64,000 bases of DNA from positions 2,232,001-2,296,000 of the forward strand of contig NZ_CP049989.1 of assembly GCF_011388215.1 (NCBI RefSeq), given 5' to 3'. Below, in pieces: positions 55,112 to 64,000 of this stretch (positions are counted from its first letter, which is position 1; each line of letters starts with the position of its first letter). Both the position numbers and the translations under genes were made by a program. Source of the stretch: Hydrogenophaga crocea (GTDB lineage Bacteria > Pseudomonadota > Gammaproteobacteria > Burkholderiales > Burkholderiaceae_C). The notes under the pieces are model-generated. The model saw only the letters and a program-made list of their open reading frames with translations, was not told the origin of the DNA and made no database searches.

Positions 55112-58100
55112 TCAACCTCGCCGTACCGGCTTGCGCATTTTGGCTCGCGACCTACGCCGCACTGGCGCACGAGGGCTACTGCCGACCGGTGTGCGCTTGT
55201 CCAAATCCAGCGTCATTTCCTTGGCTTGCGGCATGTTGAACTCCAACATGCGCTCGAAGAGTACCAATCCGGCTGCGCGCTCAGAGGCACCCATGTCTTG
55301 TAGCTGCAGCGCTATGTCCAGCAACCATTCGGTGCTCAGGTACCAGGATGTCGCGATGTTACCCATCTGGTCGCCAGCCGTGTCGAGTAGTGCATGGACT
55401 ACTTGGCAGACTCGCGTCGGTTCGGACACTACCAGCTTGACCAGCATTTCAGGCAGGCGCTCTGCTCGTCCGTTCTTCAACACGCTTGGGTAGACCACTA
55501 AGGCATCCAACAACTCTCTGGTCTCGGCATCCGCAGCGAACCCATCATTCATAAATATCGCCGACAACGCGGTCAGCACTCGCTCGTCGTTGCTACGCAG
55601 GAGGAGAAGCAAAATCGGATGAACCACTGGCCTAGTCATCGGCTCATGCCATAAGTTGGCAACGGTGTGCGCTACGCCTAGCGCTGCGTCTGAAGCAGCA
55701 TCACCACTCAGCGTTTCAACCAGTTCACGGGACCAGTCTTCCGCGGGGAATAGGGCATGTCGTAAACAAGCCAATTCCCCCGCCCCTTGCTGCCCCACAC
55801 TTGCCTTCTCAACAATACCCATTACCCATCGCCGTACCGCTGCAACCGAAGCCCAGCGAAACGCATGCGCGACGAATTGAGCCCAACCCTGCCCCACAAG
55901 GGTAGATGGCGCAGCCGCAATCACTTGATCTACAAGTGCCTCCACCCTAGAACGATCTGCCATCCTCAGATACGTAAGCTCGCGCTGCATCAATGCCTCC
56001 CAAACTCGAGATGACTCTGCGCGCGCGGCATGTCGCTCGAGAATGGAGAGCCAGCGATCAAGTCGCGGAGGTTCCACAGACAGACAGGCAGACGTTAGCG
56101 CCCTCAGCGTCGGGTAGTTCCCGTTCGGAAGCGTGGCAAGCGACCCATGTCCCCAAAGAACCGGTGAAGTGGAAGTCGTGTCCTTTGTATCCGCCTCGAT
56201 CTCCGCAGCGTCCTCAGTCGCGCAGGGAATCAGCCAGCGCTCCATCCGATCGATGAGTTCGTTCGGGACAGGCGTCTCCTTGCTGGCCGCATTCGCGATT
56301 GCGTATGCGGCATCACACCGAAAGCCAGCGCCGACAAAACCCTTATCTTCCAGTTCGGCAATCAAGGAGTAGAACTCAGGTGCGGTAAGACCAGCCGGAA
56401 TGAGTTCGCGAAGGGTACAAGAGACTGGAATCTCGTTGCGGCCGGGATCAAGCGAACGAAGGATGCGGAGGACTTTGGTTAGGTCGCGCTTGGCCAACTC
56501 GGCCAACTCACGACCTGCCTGTATGGCCCCGCCTTTCATTCGGTGCCGCGGATGATCCCAAGCTGCGTCATCGGTAAGCTCGCTGAAGACATTTAGGATG
56601 TCCGCGTCGGTGGCTCGATTCATCTGCTGAGCACTCACCGGACTCCCGATCCACTGGAAACCACCGAAATGCACATCCTTGTCGGTCAGACCGGGAAAGG
56701 CGCGCTCCTCTTCATCTACAAGCCGTTGAAGCGCAGCGCTTCTCCGCTCCTCGGGCAATGCCCTGAGCAATCGGAGTCGGTGCTGGCGCGCCCATTGCTG
56801 TCGTTGCTGCCTAGTGCCTGCATCATCTTGCTGCGCTACCTCGTTGTAGTAGCGCCAATCACGAAGGATGGTTTCTAGCTCCGCGTAGCTGGGGTCATCG
56901 AGCAGCGAACCGACCCCAGCAATCATTGCAATGCTCTCCTTGTGTACATCGGCGTACGACCCGAGAACAAGGCGCCGAGAATCTCCGCGCAAGTAGTCGA
57001 ACACGCGCTGCGGTGCGTGAGCGGCGGCTCGTACAAGGCCTAGCGCCAAGAATCGGTGCACGAGAAGCAGCTCGGATTGGGCATTTGCAGTGACGAACTC
57101 CAGAAAACCATCTGGGTCAGAATCTGCCCAGCCTTGAATTCCGAGCTGAAATGAGCGAAGTAGGGGGCGCTCGTATCGAGCGTCTTCATCATCCAACTCT
57201 TGAAACATCAGCCCACTGTTTCTCCGATAGCCGATCACGACGCTCGGGGACTCAGAGGCAAAGTGCTGCAGCCCCTCAAGAAGCAGTGGCCACATGGCCA
57301 TAACAAAGGCTCTAGGAGCAGCTTCGGCAATTACCTCCATCTCATGAAACTGGCGCTCCTCGAACGCGGCCTGAACGTTCTTGGTCATGACGACATAAGC
57401 CGTTTCATCGTCCTCAGGTGCGTTGGCTAGAGGCGCAGTAGCGGCGTCAATTCGGCGCCTGAGCCAAGCCGCAATTAACCTTGGCGCCTCCTCTGGCTGA
57501 GCTGCACTCACCACACCAGCTACATGCCCGATTGCCCACTCAGCAATCGGACTGCGACCGGCAATCAGGACAAAGCTGTCCAACCAAAGGCCGGCCTGCG
57601 GCGCGACGTCTCCGCCCCCCAGGGCCTGCCAGCTTAGGACGTCTCTATCTGCGTCGTCCAACCAATGCCGCCGAACAAGATCGACAACAGCCTCTGGGCT
57701 AAAGTGCAAAGCCTGTCGGAACATTGGCAACAGCGCCTGAGCTTGGTCCACCGGCAATGCCATCAATCTAGGAAGATGCGCTGGCAACAATGCGGCAAAC
57801 CATCCGGGGCTTCCAACCGCGGCCCCGATGAAGCGGGGTAAGAACCACTGATCACTCATGGCCCGTTCTACGAGCTGACGTTCGGCAGACGTCGGCGTAG
57901 TCTGCAAGCCCAAGAACTCGATCAACAACATCTTCAGATGTGGGCGCAGGTCCGCCGCCCACAGCCGCCCGATTTCGACGCCGTACTCCTCCGGACTCGC
58001 CCCGCGAAAGTACCCCAGCGCATGCCACATCTGAGGACGAATGCGTAGACTCCCTTGCTGTGCTCGCACCGTTTCCGTGAGACTTCCGCTTTCCTCCAAG

Positions 58101-59911
58101 AAGCTGCGCGCACGCACAAATTCATACAGCGTTTGGTGTCGAAACTCCACTCGACCTGGCCCCTGGTCCAATCGGAGCAGCCCCGCAGCCGCTAGAGCCT
58201 GAATGTCCGTGTAGTGATCTTCCACTTGAACAAGAGGCAGCCCCAACACCTCACGGTCGGCCATCAACTTCGCCAAATGGCGCAGAGTTGCGCGGCGCCG
58301 GCCGGTTGCGTCACTTAGTACTTGAGTTTCCCATTGCTTTTCCAGCAACCCCTGAAAGCTTCTCAAGACTTCTGGCTCAGTAGCCCCACCGAGAAGAGAT
58401 AGGAAGATTTCCAGGGCATGTGGCGACCGCAAAACTTGCTGAATATCCTGATTCCACACGTCGACCTGAAGGCCCCGTGCCGCTAGGACTGGCTGGACTG
58501 TCGACCACTCTGGTAGCTCCAACCGGATGACGGTCGCGTCAAGATTGCGAAGTGCGGGATCATGCTTTTGCTCAAAGGTGCGGCACGAGATGACGGTGTG
58601 CACCCCTTCTGCTTCGGATAGGTCTTGAACTAAGTCCAGCAGTACACGCAAGCGCGCTGAGTGCTGGACAACCAGGTCAGCCAATGCATCCACCTGATCA
58701 ATGAGCACCAGCACAGGCACAGTTCTAGCGAGGCCGCGCAGAATGGTGGCAGTGTCGGCCTCCAGATTCAGATGCTTTGAGAGTGCCTGCCGATCTAACA
58801 CGTCCGACGGGAGTCGGTCAGCCTTGATGGCAAGCACGCACCAGTCTGCCGCCTGCCTCTCCTGAGCCAGTCGTACCAGTAAAGAGGACTTCCCGCATCC
58901 TGGATCTCCTAGCAAAAAATGCGTGCTCGACGACTCGGCAGCAAGACTCTCAATCAATGAGCTCAGCTCTGGGCGATGAAGCCACGTCCCATCCGACAAC
59001 GTGCTAGGCCAGCTCAGCAATGGAGCCGACGCACTTCGCAACGTCGTCGGAACGTCAGATGAACTCGCCCAGGGCGTCGAGCGTCGCCTATCAGCCGCCG
59101 GAGGGGGCCCCTCCGGGCCCCTAGCCATACCCTTCAGAAACTCGACCAATGCCTTGTGGATGAGAGCTTGGCGCGACTTCGGCTTAGCTATCTCGATGTG
59201 GTCCCCGTCGATGGCAGTAGGGTTGACTCCTGCAATTCCCGGGTCGCTGCTATTCCTATCAACGATCAGCTGCCGCCCGCCAAGCGCAAGGCCAAATACT
59301 CGGCGTCCAATGAAAACGCCCTTGGATTCAAAGAAGACTCGCACTCTGAAGCTGCGTTGCACTTGCAGGTATCGAAACTGCCCATTCAACAACTTCAGCC
59401 AGGCGTCATCGCTGACCATGTTGGTAACCTGAGCGTTCGTCCTCAGCAGGAGGCGCAACTTGTCCGCGACGGTAGCAAGACTTGACCCCTGGTGCGGAGT
59501 GCCCACGAATACAACGCCAGCAATTCGCTCCAGTAACGTTACCCGAAGTGGATCCCCGAGAGCCTGTGCTTGCGTCATGCCAGACTTGATAACCAGGCCA
59601 CCTAGGCTATGGCCCACCAAGACGATCCTGTGGTCTTGCAAGTCTCGCTCGACCTGCAAGGCAGCAAACAGCGCTTCGCCTAGATCGGAAAGATGCATGG
59701 CGGCATCTGTCCAGCCGGACAGTGCAGCACCGTATCCTGCGACCCAGACATTGCATCCGACTTCTTCGCCGATCCAACCTGGCCAGAGAGTCGCGCGGTC
59801 CTTCGGGTTGTGCATCCACGTAGACCATGCATCTCCACCGAGACCGTGTACGAAGACAACGTGCAGTGCATCCGGCACCGAAGCCATATGTACACGTGTC
59901 AAGGTTGTCAT
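55112..59911 (-). CDS. STAND-type NTPase with N-terminal lipase-like alpha/beta hydrolase
   Basis: 1,599 residues, cytosolic. Domain 1 (about 1-260) is a SERAC1/DUF676-like hydrolase: VFVHGLGGDAWSTW, nucleophile Ser102 in VLVGHSLGGLVIKSG, GTPHQGSS, FFESKG (Glu195), and His238 in GDHIEIAKPKS. Domain 2 (about 300-620) is a P-loop STAND/NACHT-like module: Walker A LLGDPGCGKSSLL (Gly335-Ser343), Walker B VLVLIDQVDAL (Asp405), sensor VISCRTFE, and winged-helix ending FRHQTLYEFVRARSF (about 585-600). From about 620 to 1560 is helical repeat, then a basic tail RRRSRAKMRKPVRRG. GGAGG lies seven bases before the ATG. Lower GC than all neighbours, so probably acquired. The layout fits an effector-switch-sensor immune protein; antiphage function is inference. 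Confidence 0.85.
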   Translation of the reverse strand: MTTLTRVHMASVPDALHVVFVHGLGGDAWSTWMHNPKDRATLWPGWIGEEVGCNVWVAGYGAALSGWTDAAMHLSDLGEALFAALQVERDLQDHRIVLVGHSLGGLVIKSGMTQAQALGDPLRVTLLERIAGVVFVGTPHQGSSLATVADKLRLLLRTNAQVTNMVSDDAWLKLLNGQFRYLQVQRSFRVRVFFESKGVFIGRRVFGLALGGRQLIVDRNSSDPGIAGVNPTAIDGDHIEIAKPKSRQALIHKALVEFLKGMARGPEGPPPAADRRRSTPWASSSDVPTTLRSASAPLLSWPSTLSDGTWLHRPELSSLIESLAAESSSTHFLLGDPGCGKSSLLVRLAQERQAADWCVLAIKADRLPSDVLDRQALSKHLNLEADTATILRGLARTVPVLVLIDQVDALADLVVQHSARLRVLLDLVQDLSEAEGVHTVISCRTFEQKHDPALRNLDATVIRLELPEWSTVQPVLAARGLQVDVWNQDIQQVLRSPHALEIFLSLLGGATEPEVLRSFQGLLEKQWETQVLSDATGRRRATLRHLAKLMADREVLGLPLVQVEDHYTDIQALAAAGLLRLDQGPGRVEFRHQTLYEFVRARSFLEESGSLTETVRAQQGSLRIRPQMWHALGYFRGASPEEYGVEIGRLWAADLRPHLKMLLIEFLGLQTTPTSAERQLVERAMSDQWFLPRFIGAAVGSPGWFAALLPAHLPRLMALPVDQAQALLPMFRQALHFSPEAVVDLVRRHWLDDADRDVLSWQALGGGDVAPQAGLWLDSFVLIAGRSPIAEWAIGHVAGVVSAAQPEEAPRLIAAWLRRRIDAATAPLANAPEDDETAYVVMTKNVQAAFEERQFHEMEVIAEAAPRAFVMAMWPLLLEGLQHFASESPSVVIGYRRNSGLMFQELDDEDARYERPLLRSFQLGIQGWADSDPDGFLEFVTANAQSELLLVHRFLALGLVRAAAHAPQRVFDYLRGDSRRLVLGSYADVHKESIAMIAGVGSLLDDPSYAELETILRDWRYYNEVAQQDDAGTRQQRQQWARQHRLRLLRALPEERRSAALQRLVDEEERAFPGLTDKDVHFGGFQWIGSPVSAQQMNRATDADILNVFSELTDDAAWDHPRHRMKGGAIQAGRELAELAKRDLTKVLRILRSLDPGRNEIPVSCTLRELIPAGLTAPEFYSLIAELEDKGFVGAGFRCDAAYAIANAASKETPVPNELIDRMERWLIPCATEDAAEIEADTKDTTSTSPVLWGHGSLATLPNGNYPTLRALTSACLSVEPPRLDRWLSILERHAARAESSRVWEALMQRELTYLRMADRSRVEALVDQVIAAAPSTLVGQGWAQFVAHAFRWASVAAVRRWVMGIVEKASVGQQGAGELACLRHALFPAEDWSRELVETLSGDAASDAALGVAHTVANLWHEPMTRPVVHPILLLLLRSNDERVLTALSAIFMNDGFAADAETRELLDALVVYPSVLKNGRAERLPEMLVKLVVSEPTRVCQVVHALLDTAGDQMGNIATSWYLSTEWLLDIALQLQDMGASERAAGLVLFERMLEFNMPQAKEMTLDLDKRTPVGSSPRAPVRRRSRAKMRKPVRRG

Positions 59912-60141
59912 TCGCAGCCTCCCAGTTTCAACTTAGGCACCATTGTGTCTGACCAAATAGTGCGATCAGGACGGCTAGAAGCGGGTTTCTCGATACGTGT
60001 CGCGTGTACCAGTTTGAGACGGAAACTGCAGGCGCCCCCTTCACCTGCAGGGATAGTGTGAACGGCAGCACTCAACCGAAACCGCCAGTTCACCTGAAAT
60101 GTGCGACCGACCGCAGCTGCTGCAAAGCAGCCCCCTCCCCC
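59912..60141. other. 230-base gap, right flank of the low-GC gene
   Basis: Holds the STAND gene's ribosome site and, by position, its promoter; no clear -10/-35 was picked. From about 60050 to 60125, read on the reverse strand, come words such as CTGGCGGTTTCGGTTGAG and GGCTGCTTTGCAGCAGCTG that look like a dispersed intergenic repeat. No tRNA or att site was seen. Confidence 0.4.
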
Positions 60142-60957
60142 TCACGGCAACCCCGCAATCCACCCCTTCACCTGCTCCACCGCCACATCCGGCGTATTCA
60201 CATGCCCAGCCTCCACCACCAGGTAGCGGCTCGCGGGGTGCGGTGGGGCCTTGGCGTAGGCGAAGGCTTCGCCCGCGGGATACAGCGGGTCTTGCGTGCC
60301 GATCACCCACAGAAACGGCACAGCCTTCTTGAAGCGCTCGGCCGTGCCGGGCATGTGGCCCAGGCCCTCGGGGTCGAAATAGCTCAGCAGCACGTCGGCG
60401 CGCATGCGCACGTTGCGGGTCTGGCCCTGGTTGAGGTCGGCCATGGTGAGCATGGCCGCGCCCTCGCCCGCGGCCACCTTGGCGCGCGCTTCGTCCACCG
60501 CCTCGCGGCCAATGCCGCGGCGGTAGGTGAACGCGGGTGAATGCCCGGGCGCCAGCGCGATCACGCCATCGGCATCGCCGTGTTGCGCCATGTAGGCCAG
60601 GGCCGCGTTGGCGCCAAAGCTGTGGCCGGCCAGCAGCACGCGCTGGAAGCCCTGGGCGCGAAACTGGCGCACCTCGTCGGCGATCTGTTCGAGCGCCTGC
60701 GGGTAGGGCACGTCGTAGCCGCGCCGCGCCGACCACGGCATGTCGATGGACTTCACCGTGCATGCCGGCTCGAGCCGGCGGCCGAAGAAGCCGATGGCCT
60801 GCGGGTTGCCCCACTTGCCGTGCATGAGCACCACGGCACAGGCCTTGTCGGCGGTCTGGGCGCGCGCCGGTGAAGCCGCGCAGAGCCACAACAGCGCGGC
60901 GGCCACCAGCGCTGTCGCCTGCCACAGAAAACGGCGGTTGATGCGGTCAAAGATCAT
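60142..60957 (-). CDS. Exported alpha/beta hydrolase
   Basis: 271 residues. Signal peptide (ATALVAAALLWLCAASPARA). Nucleophile elbow VLLAGHSFGANAALAYM (Ser), acid in GTQDPLYPAGEAF, histidine in EAGHVNTPD, and oxyanion strand AVVLMHGKWGNPQ. It resembles DUF3530/serine-aminopeptidase-like periplasmic hydrolases; the substrate is unknown. Stands alone to the right of the STAND gene with normal high GC. Confidence 0.83.
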   Translation of the reverse strand: MIFDRINRRFLWQATALVAAALLWLCAASPARAQTADKACAVVLMHGKWGNPQAIGFFGRRLEPACTVKSIDMPWSARRGYDVPYPQALEQIADEVRQFRAQGFQRVLLAGHSFGANAALAYMAQHGDADGVIALAPGHSPAFTYRRGIGREAVDEARAKVAAGEGAAMLTMADLNQGQTRNVRMRADVLLSYFDPEGLGHMPGTAERFKKAVPFLWVIGTQDPLYPAGEAFAYAKAPPHPASRYLVVEAGHVNTPDVAVEQVKGWIAGLP

Positions 60958-61119
60958 GTTCAGCTCCCCCTGTGAAACGAGGGGCCACGATACACCGCGC
61001 CTTCACCGCGCGGGGCGCGCAGCGGCGATGGCATGCGTGAAGGCATGTGCAGCGCAGCGGGCTTGATCTGCAGGCGCGCCGCGGACCATACTGGTCAGAA
61101 CCCCAAAGGAGGCCTCGCC

Positions 61120-61542
61120 TTGAAGATCCTCGTCGCCGTGGACGGCAGTCCCTACACCCAGCGCGTGCTGGCCTTCATCGCCAGCCAGCCCCAATGGCTG
61201 GGGCCGCAACACCGCTACACGGTGCTGCATTGCGTGCTGCCCCTGCCCCACCGCGCCGCCGCCTTCGTCGACCGGCCGCAGGTGCAGGCCTTGTACCGCG
61301 ACGACGCCGAGACGGTGTTGCGCCCGGTGCGCGCGTTCTTCGCCGAACACCAGCTGAAAGCGCGCTTCGTCCACCGCATGGGCAGCGCCGCATCGGCCAT
61401 CGCCCGCATGGCCGATCGCGAGGGCTTCGACATGGTCATCCTGGGCTCGCACGGGCACGGCGCGCTGGCCGGCCTGGTCATGGGCTCGGTGGCCACCAAG
61501 GTGCTGGCCTCATGCCGCACACCGGTGTTGCTGGTGCGCTGA
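61120..61542 (+). CDS. Universal stress protein, UspA family
   Basis: 140 residues, one Usp domain. KILVAVDGSPYTQRVLAFIA at the start and the ATP-binding signature ILGSHGHGALAGLVMGSVAT (G-X2-G-X9-G-S) at the end. The TTG start is chosen because AAAGGAGG sits seven bases upstream, whereas earlier in-frame starts lack a site. Its 3' end overlaps the ATPase start by 31 bases. Confidence 0.92.
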   Translation: MKILVAVDGSPYTQRVLAFIASQPQWLGPQHRYTVLHCVLPLPHRAAAFVDRPQVQALYRDDAETVLRPVRAFFAEHQLKARFVHRMGSAASAIARMADREGFDMVILGSHGHGALAGLVMGSVATKVLASCRTPVLLVR

Positions 61543-63998
61543 GCGCCGCCGGCGCAGATCGCGCGGATGGCGCTGACATCGCACAGGGCCTCACCACGGC
61601 GCAGGCCCAGGAGGCCCTGCGCAGCCACGGCTTCAACGACATCGTGGCGCCCACCGCGAGCGGCTGGAAGGTGGTGGCGCGCGACACCGCGCGCGACCCC
61701 ATGCTGTGGTTTCTGGCGTTCTCCTCGGGCCTGTTCGCTCTGCTGGGCCAGCACACCGAATCGCTGACGCTGCTGCTGGCCCTGGCGCCCCTGCTCGGCA
61801 TGGACGCGTGGCTGCACCGGCGCACGTCCGCGTCGTCGGCGGCCCTGGCGGGCCGGCTGGCCAGTTCGGCGCGCGTGCTGCGCGATGGGCAGTGGCAAGA
61901 CATCGCGGCCCGCGAGCTCGTGCCCGGCGACCTGGTTGAGGTGGCGCCGGGCGGCTACTTTCCCGCCGATGGCCTGCTGGTCGGCGGGCACGGGCTGCAG
62001 GTGGACGAGTCGACGCTGACCGGCGAATCGCTGCCGGTGCCCAAACGCGCCTTGGACGCCGAAGCACCGGCCACGGAGCACCAGGTGCCCGAGTTGCAGC
62101 GCGGCCGCGCGGGCACGCGGCTGCTGACCGGCCAGGCGCGGCTGCGCATCGTGGACACCGGGGGCGACACGCGTTACGGCGCGATCGCGCGCTCGGCCAC
62201 CGAGGGCAGCCACGCCGCCACCCCGCTGCAGCGCGCGATCGGCCAGCTGGTGCTGGTGCTGCTCGGCGTGGCCCTGCTCATGTGCGCCGCCCTCGCCGCC
62301 ATACGGCTGTGGCACGGGCACGGCTGGATCGATGCGCTGCTGAGCGCGGTGACCCTGGCCGTGGCGGCGATCCCCGAGGAGTTTCCCGTGGTGTACACCG
62401 GCTTCCTCGGCGTGGGGGTGTTCCGGCTCGCGCGCAAGAAGGCGCTGGTGCGGCGCGCGGTCGCGGTGGAGAACATCGGCCGCGTGAGCTGCATCGTGTC
62501 CGACAAGACCGGCACCATCACCGCCGGCACGCTGGTGCTGGCCCACCGCGCGCCGGCCGAGGGCCTTGACGAAGACACCGTGCTGCAGAGCGCCACCTTC
62601 GCTGCCCGCCCCGACAGCGGTGACCCGCTCGATCAGGCCCTGCACGCGGCCGCCGGTCCCCTGCCGCCCGCCACGCGGCTGGCCGAATTCCCGTTCACCG
62701 AAGCGCGGCGCCGCGAGACCGCCGTGCTGCGGCTGGCCGACGGCACCACCACGGCCTTCACCAAGGGCGCGCCCGAAACCGTGATGGCCTTGTGCGCGCT
62801 GACCGAAGCCGAACACGCTGCATGGACCGAGCGCATCGAGGCCTACGCCCGCTCGGGGCACAAGGTGATCGCCTGCGCGCGGCGCGCGCTGCCCGCGGGC
62901 GCGGCGCCCGACACCGAAGCCGCCGAGGGCTTCAGCCTCGTCGGCCTGCTGGCTTTTGAAGACCCGGTGCGCGACGGCGTGCGCGAGGCCATTGCCGACT
63001 GCGTGGCCGCGGGCATGCGCGTGATCATGGTCACCGGCGACCACCCGAGCACCGCCGAGGCCATTGCGCGCGAGATCGGGCTCGGGGGCGGCCAGCCCCG
63101 GGTGATCGTGCTGGCCCCGGGCGACGACGCCGCGGCCGCGCTGCGCGCGCACGGCGGCGTTCACGTGGTGGCCCGCGCCACGCCCGCGCAGAAGCTTGCG
63201 CTGGTGCAGGCGCTGCAGGCCGACGGCGAGCTGGTGGCCGTCACCGGCGACGGCGTGAACGACGTGCCCGCGCTGCGCCTGGCCGACATCGGCGTGGCCA
63301 TGGGCGAACGCGGCACGCGCAGCGCGCGCGAGGTGGCGCCGGTGGTGCTGCTCGACGACAACTTCCGCACCATCGTGCACGCGGTGGGCGAAGGCCGCCA
63401 GCTGTTCCAGAACCTGCGGCTGGCGTTCGCCTACCTGCTGCTCGTGCACCTGCCGCTCGTGGCCGCCGCCGCCGCGGTGCCGCTCATGGGCCTGCCGCTG
63501 CTGCTGCTGCCGATCCACATCGTGTGGCTGGAGTTGGTGATCCACCCCACCGCCCTGCTGGCCTTCCAGGGCCTGCCGGCGGCGGGCCCACTCGCCCCGG
63601 TGCAGCACCACCACCGGCGCGCGCGTTTCTTCTCGGCCGGCGCCTGGGGCGCGATCGTGCTGATCGGCGGGCTGGTGAGCGTGGCCGTGGTGGGGAGCTA
63701 CCTGCACGCGCTGGGCGCCGACCGCCAGGTGGAGCACGCGCGCGCGATGGCGCTGGGCGTGCTGCTGGCAGCCAGCGCCGGCTTCACCGCCGGCCTCGCG
63801 GGCCTGCGCCGGGCGAGCCCGCGCTGGCTGGTGGCGGGCACGCTGCTGTCGCTGGGCCTGCTGGTGCAGGTGCCGGCGGCCAGCGCGTGGCTGGGGCTGC
63901 GGCCGCTGCACCCGGCCGATTGGGGCCTGGTGGGGCTGGCGTTCGTGCTCACGGCGGTGGCGGGCCGGGCGCAGGCCGCGAGCATGCGCGGGCCATGA
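61512..63998 (+). CDS. Cation-translocating P-type ATPase (P2-like)
   Basis: 828 residues. N-terminal cation-ATPase domain (GLTTAQAQEALRSHGFNDI), two TM, actuator with VDESTLTGESLPVPKRALDA (TGES), TM4 with the ion motif AAIPEEFPVVYT (PEEFP instead of the PEGLP of Ca/Mg pumps), phosphorylation site VSDKTGTITAGTL, nucleotide domain with FTKGAPETVM, hinge VTGDGVNDVPALRLADIGVA, and about six C-terminal TM. The unusual PEEFP makes the ion uncertain. The ATG at 61512 lies within uspA, so the two genes are coupled. The stop is two bases from the window end. Confidence 0.9.
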   Translation: MPHTGVAGALSAAGADRADGADIAQGLTTAQAQEALRSHGFNDIVAPTASGWKVVARDTARDPMLWFLAFSSGLFALLGQHTESLTLLLALAPLLGMDAWLHRRTSASSAALAGRLASSARVLRDGQWQDIAARELVPGDLVEVAPGGYFPADGLLVGGHGLQVDESTLTGESLPVPKRALDAEAPATEHQVPELQRGRAGTRLLTGQARLRIVDTGGDTRYGAIARSATEGSHAATPLQRAIGQLVLVLLGVALLMCAALAAIRLWHGHGWIDALLSAVTLAVAAIPEEFPVVYTGFLGVGVFRLARKKALVRRAVAVENIGRVSCIVSDKTGTITAGTLVLAHRAPAEGLDEDTVLQSATFAARPDSGDPLDQALHAAAGPLPPATRLAEFPFTEARRRETAVLRLADGTTTAFTKGAPETVMALCALTEAEHAAWTERIEAYARSGHKVIACARRALPAGAAPDTEAAEGFSLVGLLAFEDPVRDGVREAIADCVAAGMRVIMVTGDHPSTAEAIAREIGLGGGQPRVIVLAPGDDAAAALRAHGGVHVVARATPAQKLALVQALQADGELVAVTGDGVNDVPALRLADIGVAMGERGTRSAREVAPVVLLDDNFRTIVHAVGEGRQLFQNLRLAFAYLLLVHLPLVAAAAAVPLMGLPLLLLPIHIVWLELVIHPTALLAFQGLPAAGPLAPVQHHHRRARFFSAGAWGAIVLIGGLVSVAVVGSYLHALGADRQVEHARAMALGVLLAASAGFTAGLAGLRRASPRWLVAGTLLSLGLLVQVPAASAWLGLRPLHPADWGLVGLAFVLTAVAGRAQAASMRGP

Positions 63999-64000
63999 TC

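Overview
The window is chromosomal DNA from a high-GC betaproteobacterium, most likely a member of the Comamonadaceae (Hydrogenophaga/Acidovorax-like). The reasons are the dapA-bamC and xseB-ispA-dxs gene orders, BPSS1780-, DUF3348-, DUF802- and DUF2894-type proteins typical of Burkholderiales, a TRAP-T dicarboxylate/keto-acid system, and dense coding with many 1-14 base overlaps. The assignment to genus is inference. No rRNA, CRISPR, transposase, integrase or prophage gene was seen. There is one tRNA, tRNA-Ala(CGC).

Layout. 1-446: start of parE. 0.5-6.5 kb: an ankyrin-repeat exported protein, an MFS / 41-aa protein / methyltransferase operon, then dapA-bamC. 6.5-13 kb: roxA (ribosomal-protein hydroxylase), slyD, dut and a dctPQM TRAP transporter. 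13-16.1 kb: dxs-ispA-xseB (isoprenoid supply). 16.3-23.8 kb: an orphan Rieske oxygenase, a DMT exporter, a sulfurtransferase overlapping a large PAS/GAF histidine kinase, a ZIP metal transporter and a dienelactone-hydrolase-like exported protein. 23.9-28.9 kb: polA divergent from DUF2782-thrB-BPSS1780.

28.9-38.1 kb looks like a phosphate-starvation region. Two PhoX alkaline phosphatases flank a GT4 glycosyltransferase, an Mpo1-like membrane protein, a class III aminotransferase and a phosphatidylserine decarboxylase. Three matches to the 7-4-7 PHO box sit at 30945, 32281 and 35833. This suggests phosphate scavenging coupled to membrane-lipid remodelling. 38.1-44.4 kb: uvrD, guaC with a terminator-like leader, an alpha/beta hydrolase divergent from a GntR regulator, a beta-hydroxyacid dehydrogenase and tRNA-Ala.

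44.5-47.9 kb is a four-gene operon, DUF3348-DUF802-OmpA-DUF2894. Its middle pair has the architecture of an ion-driven MotA/MotB or ZorA/ZorB motor (four membrane segments plus a long helical tail; one membrane segment with a conserved Asp plus an OmpA domain). Its function is unknown and it is a leading candidate for an undescribed system. 47.9-53.6 kb: a long reverse-strand run (AraC regulator, VOC protein, MATE exporter, uridine-kinase-like P-loop kinase, two secreted proteins). 53.7-54.8 kb: small genes including a ferredoxin and a DUF1428 protein.

55.1-59.9 kb is one 1,599-codon gene of visibly lower GC. It encodes a lipase-like alpha/beta hydrolase fused to a STAND-type NTPase and a long helical-repeat C-terminus. 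This architecture resembles NLR/Avs-like immune proteins, and the gene is the other leading candidate. The window closes with an exported alpha/beta hydrolase, a UspA protein and a P-type cation ATPase.
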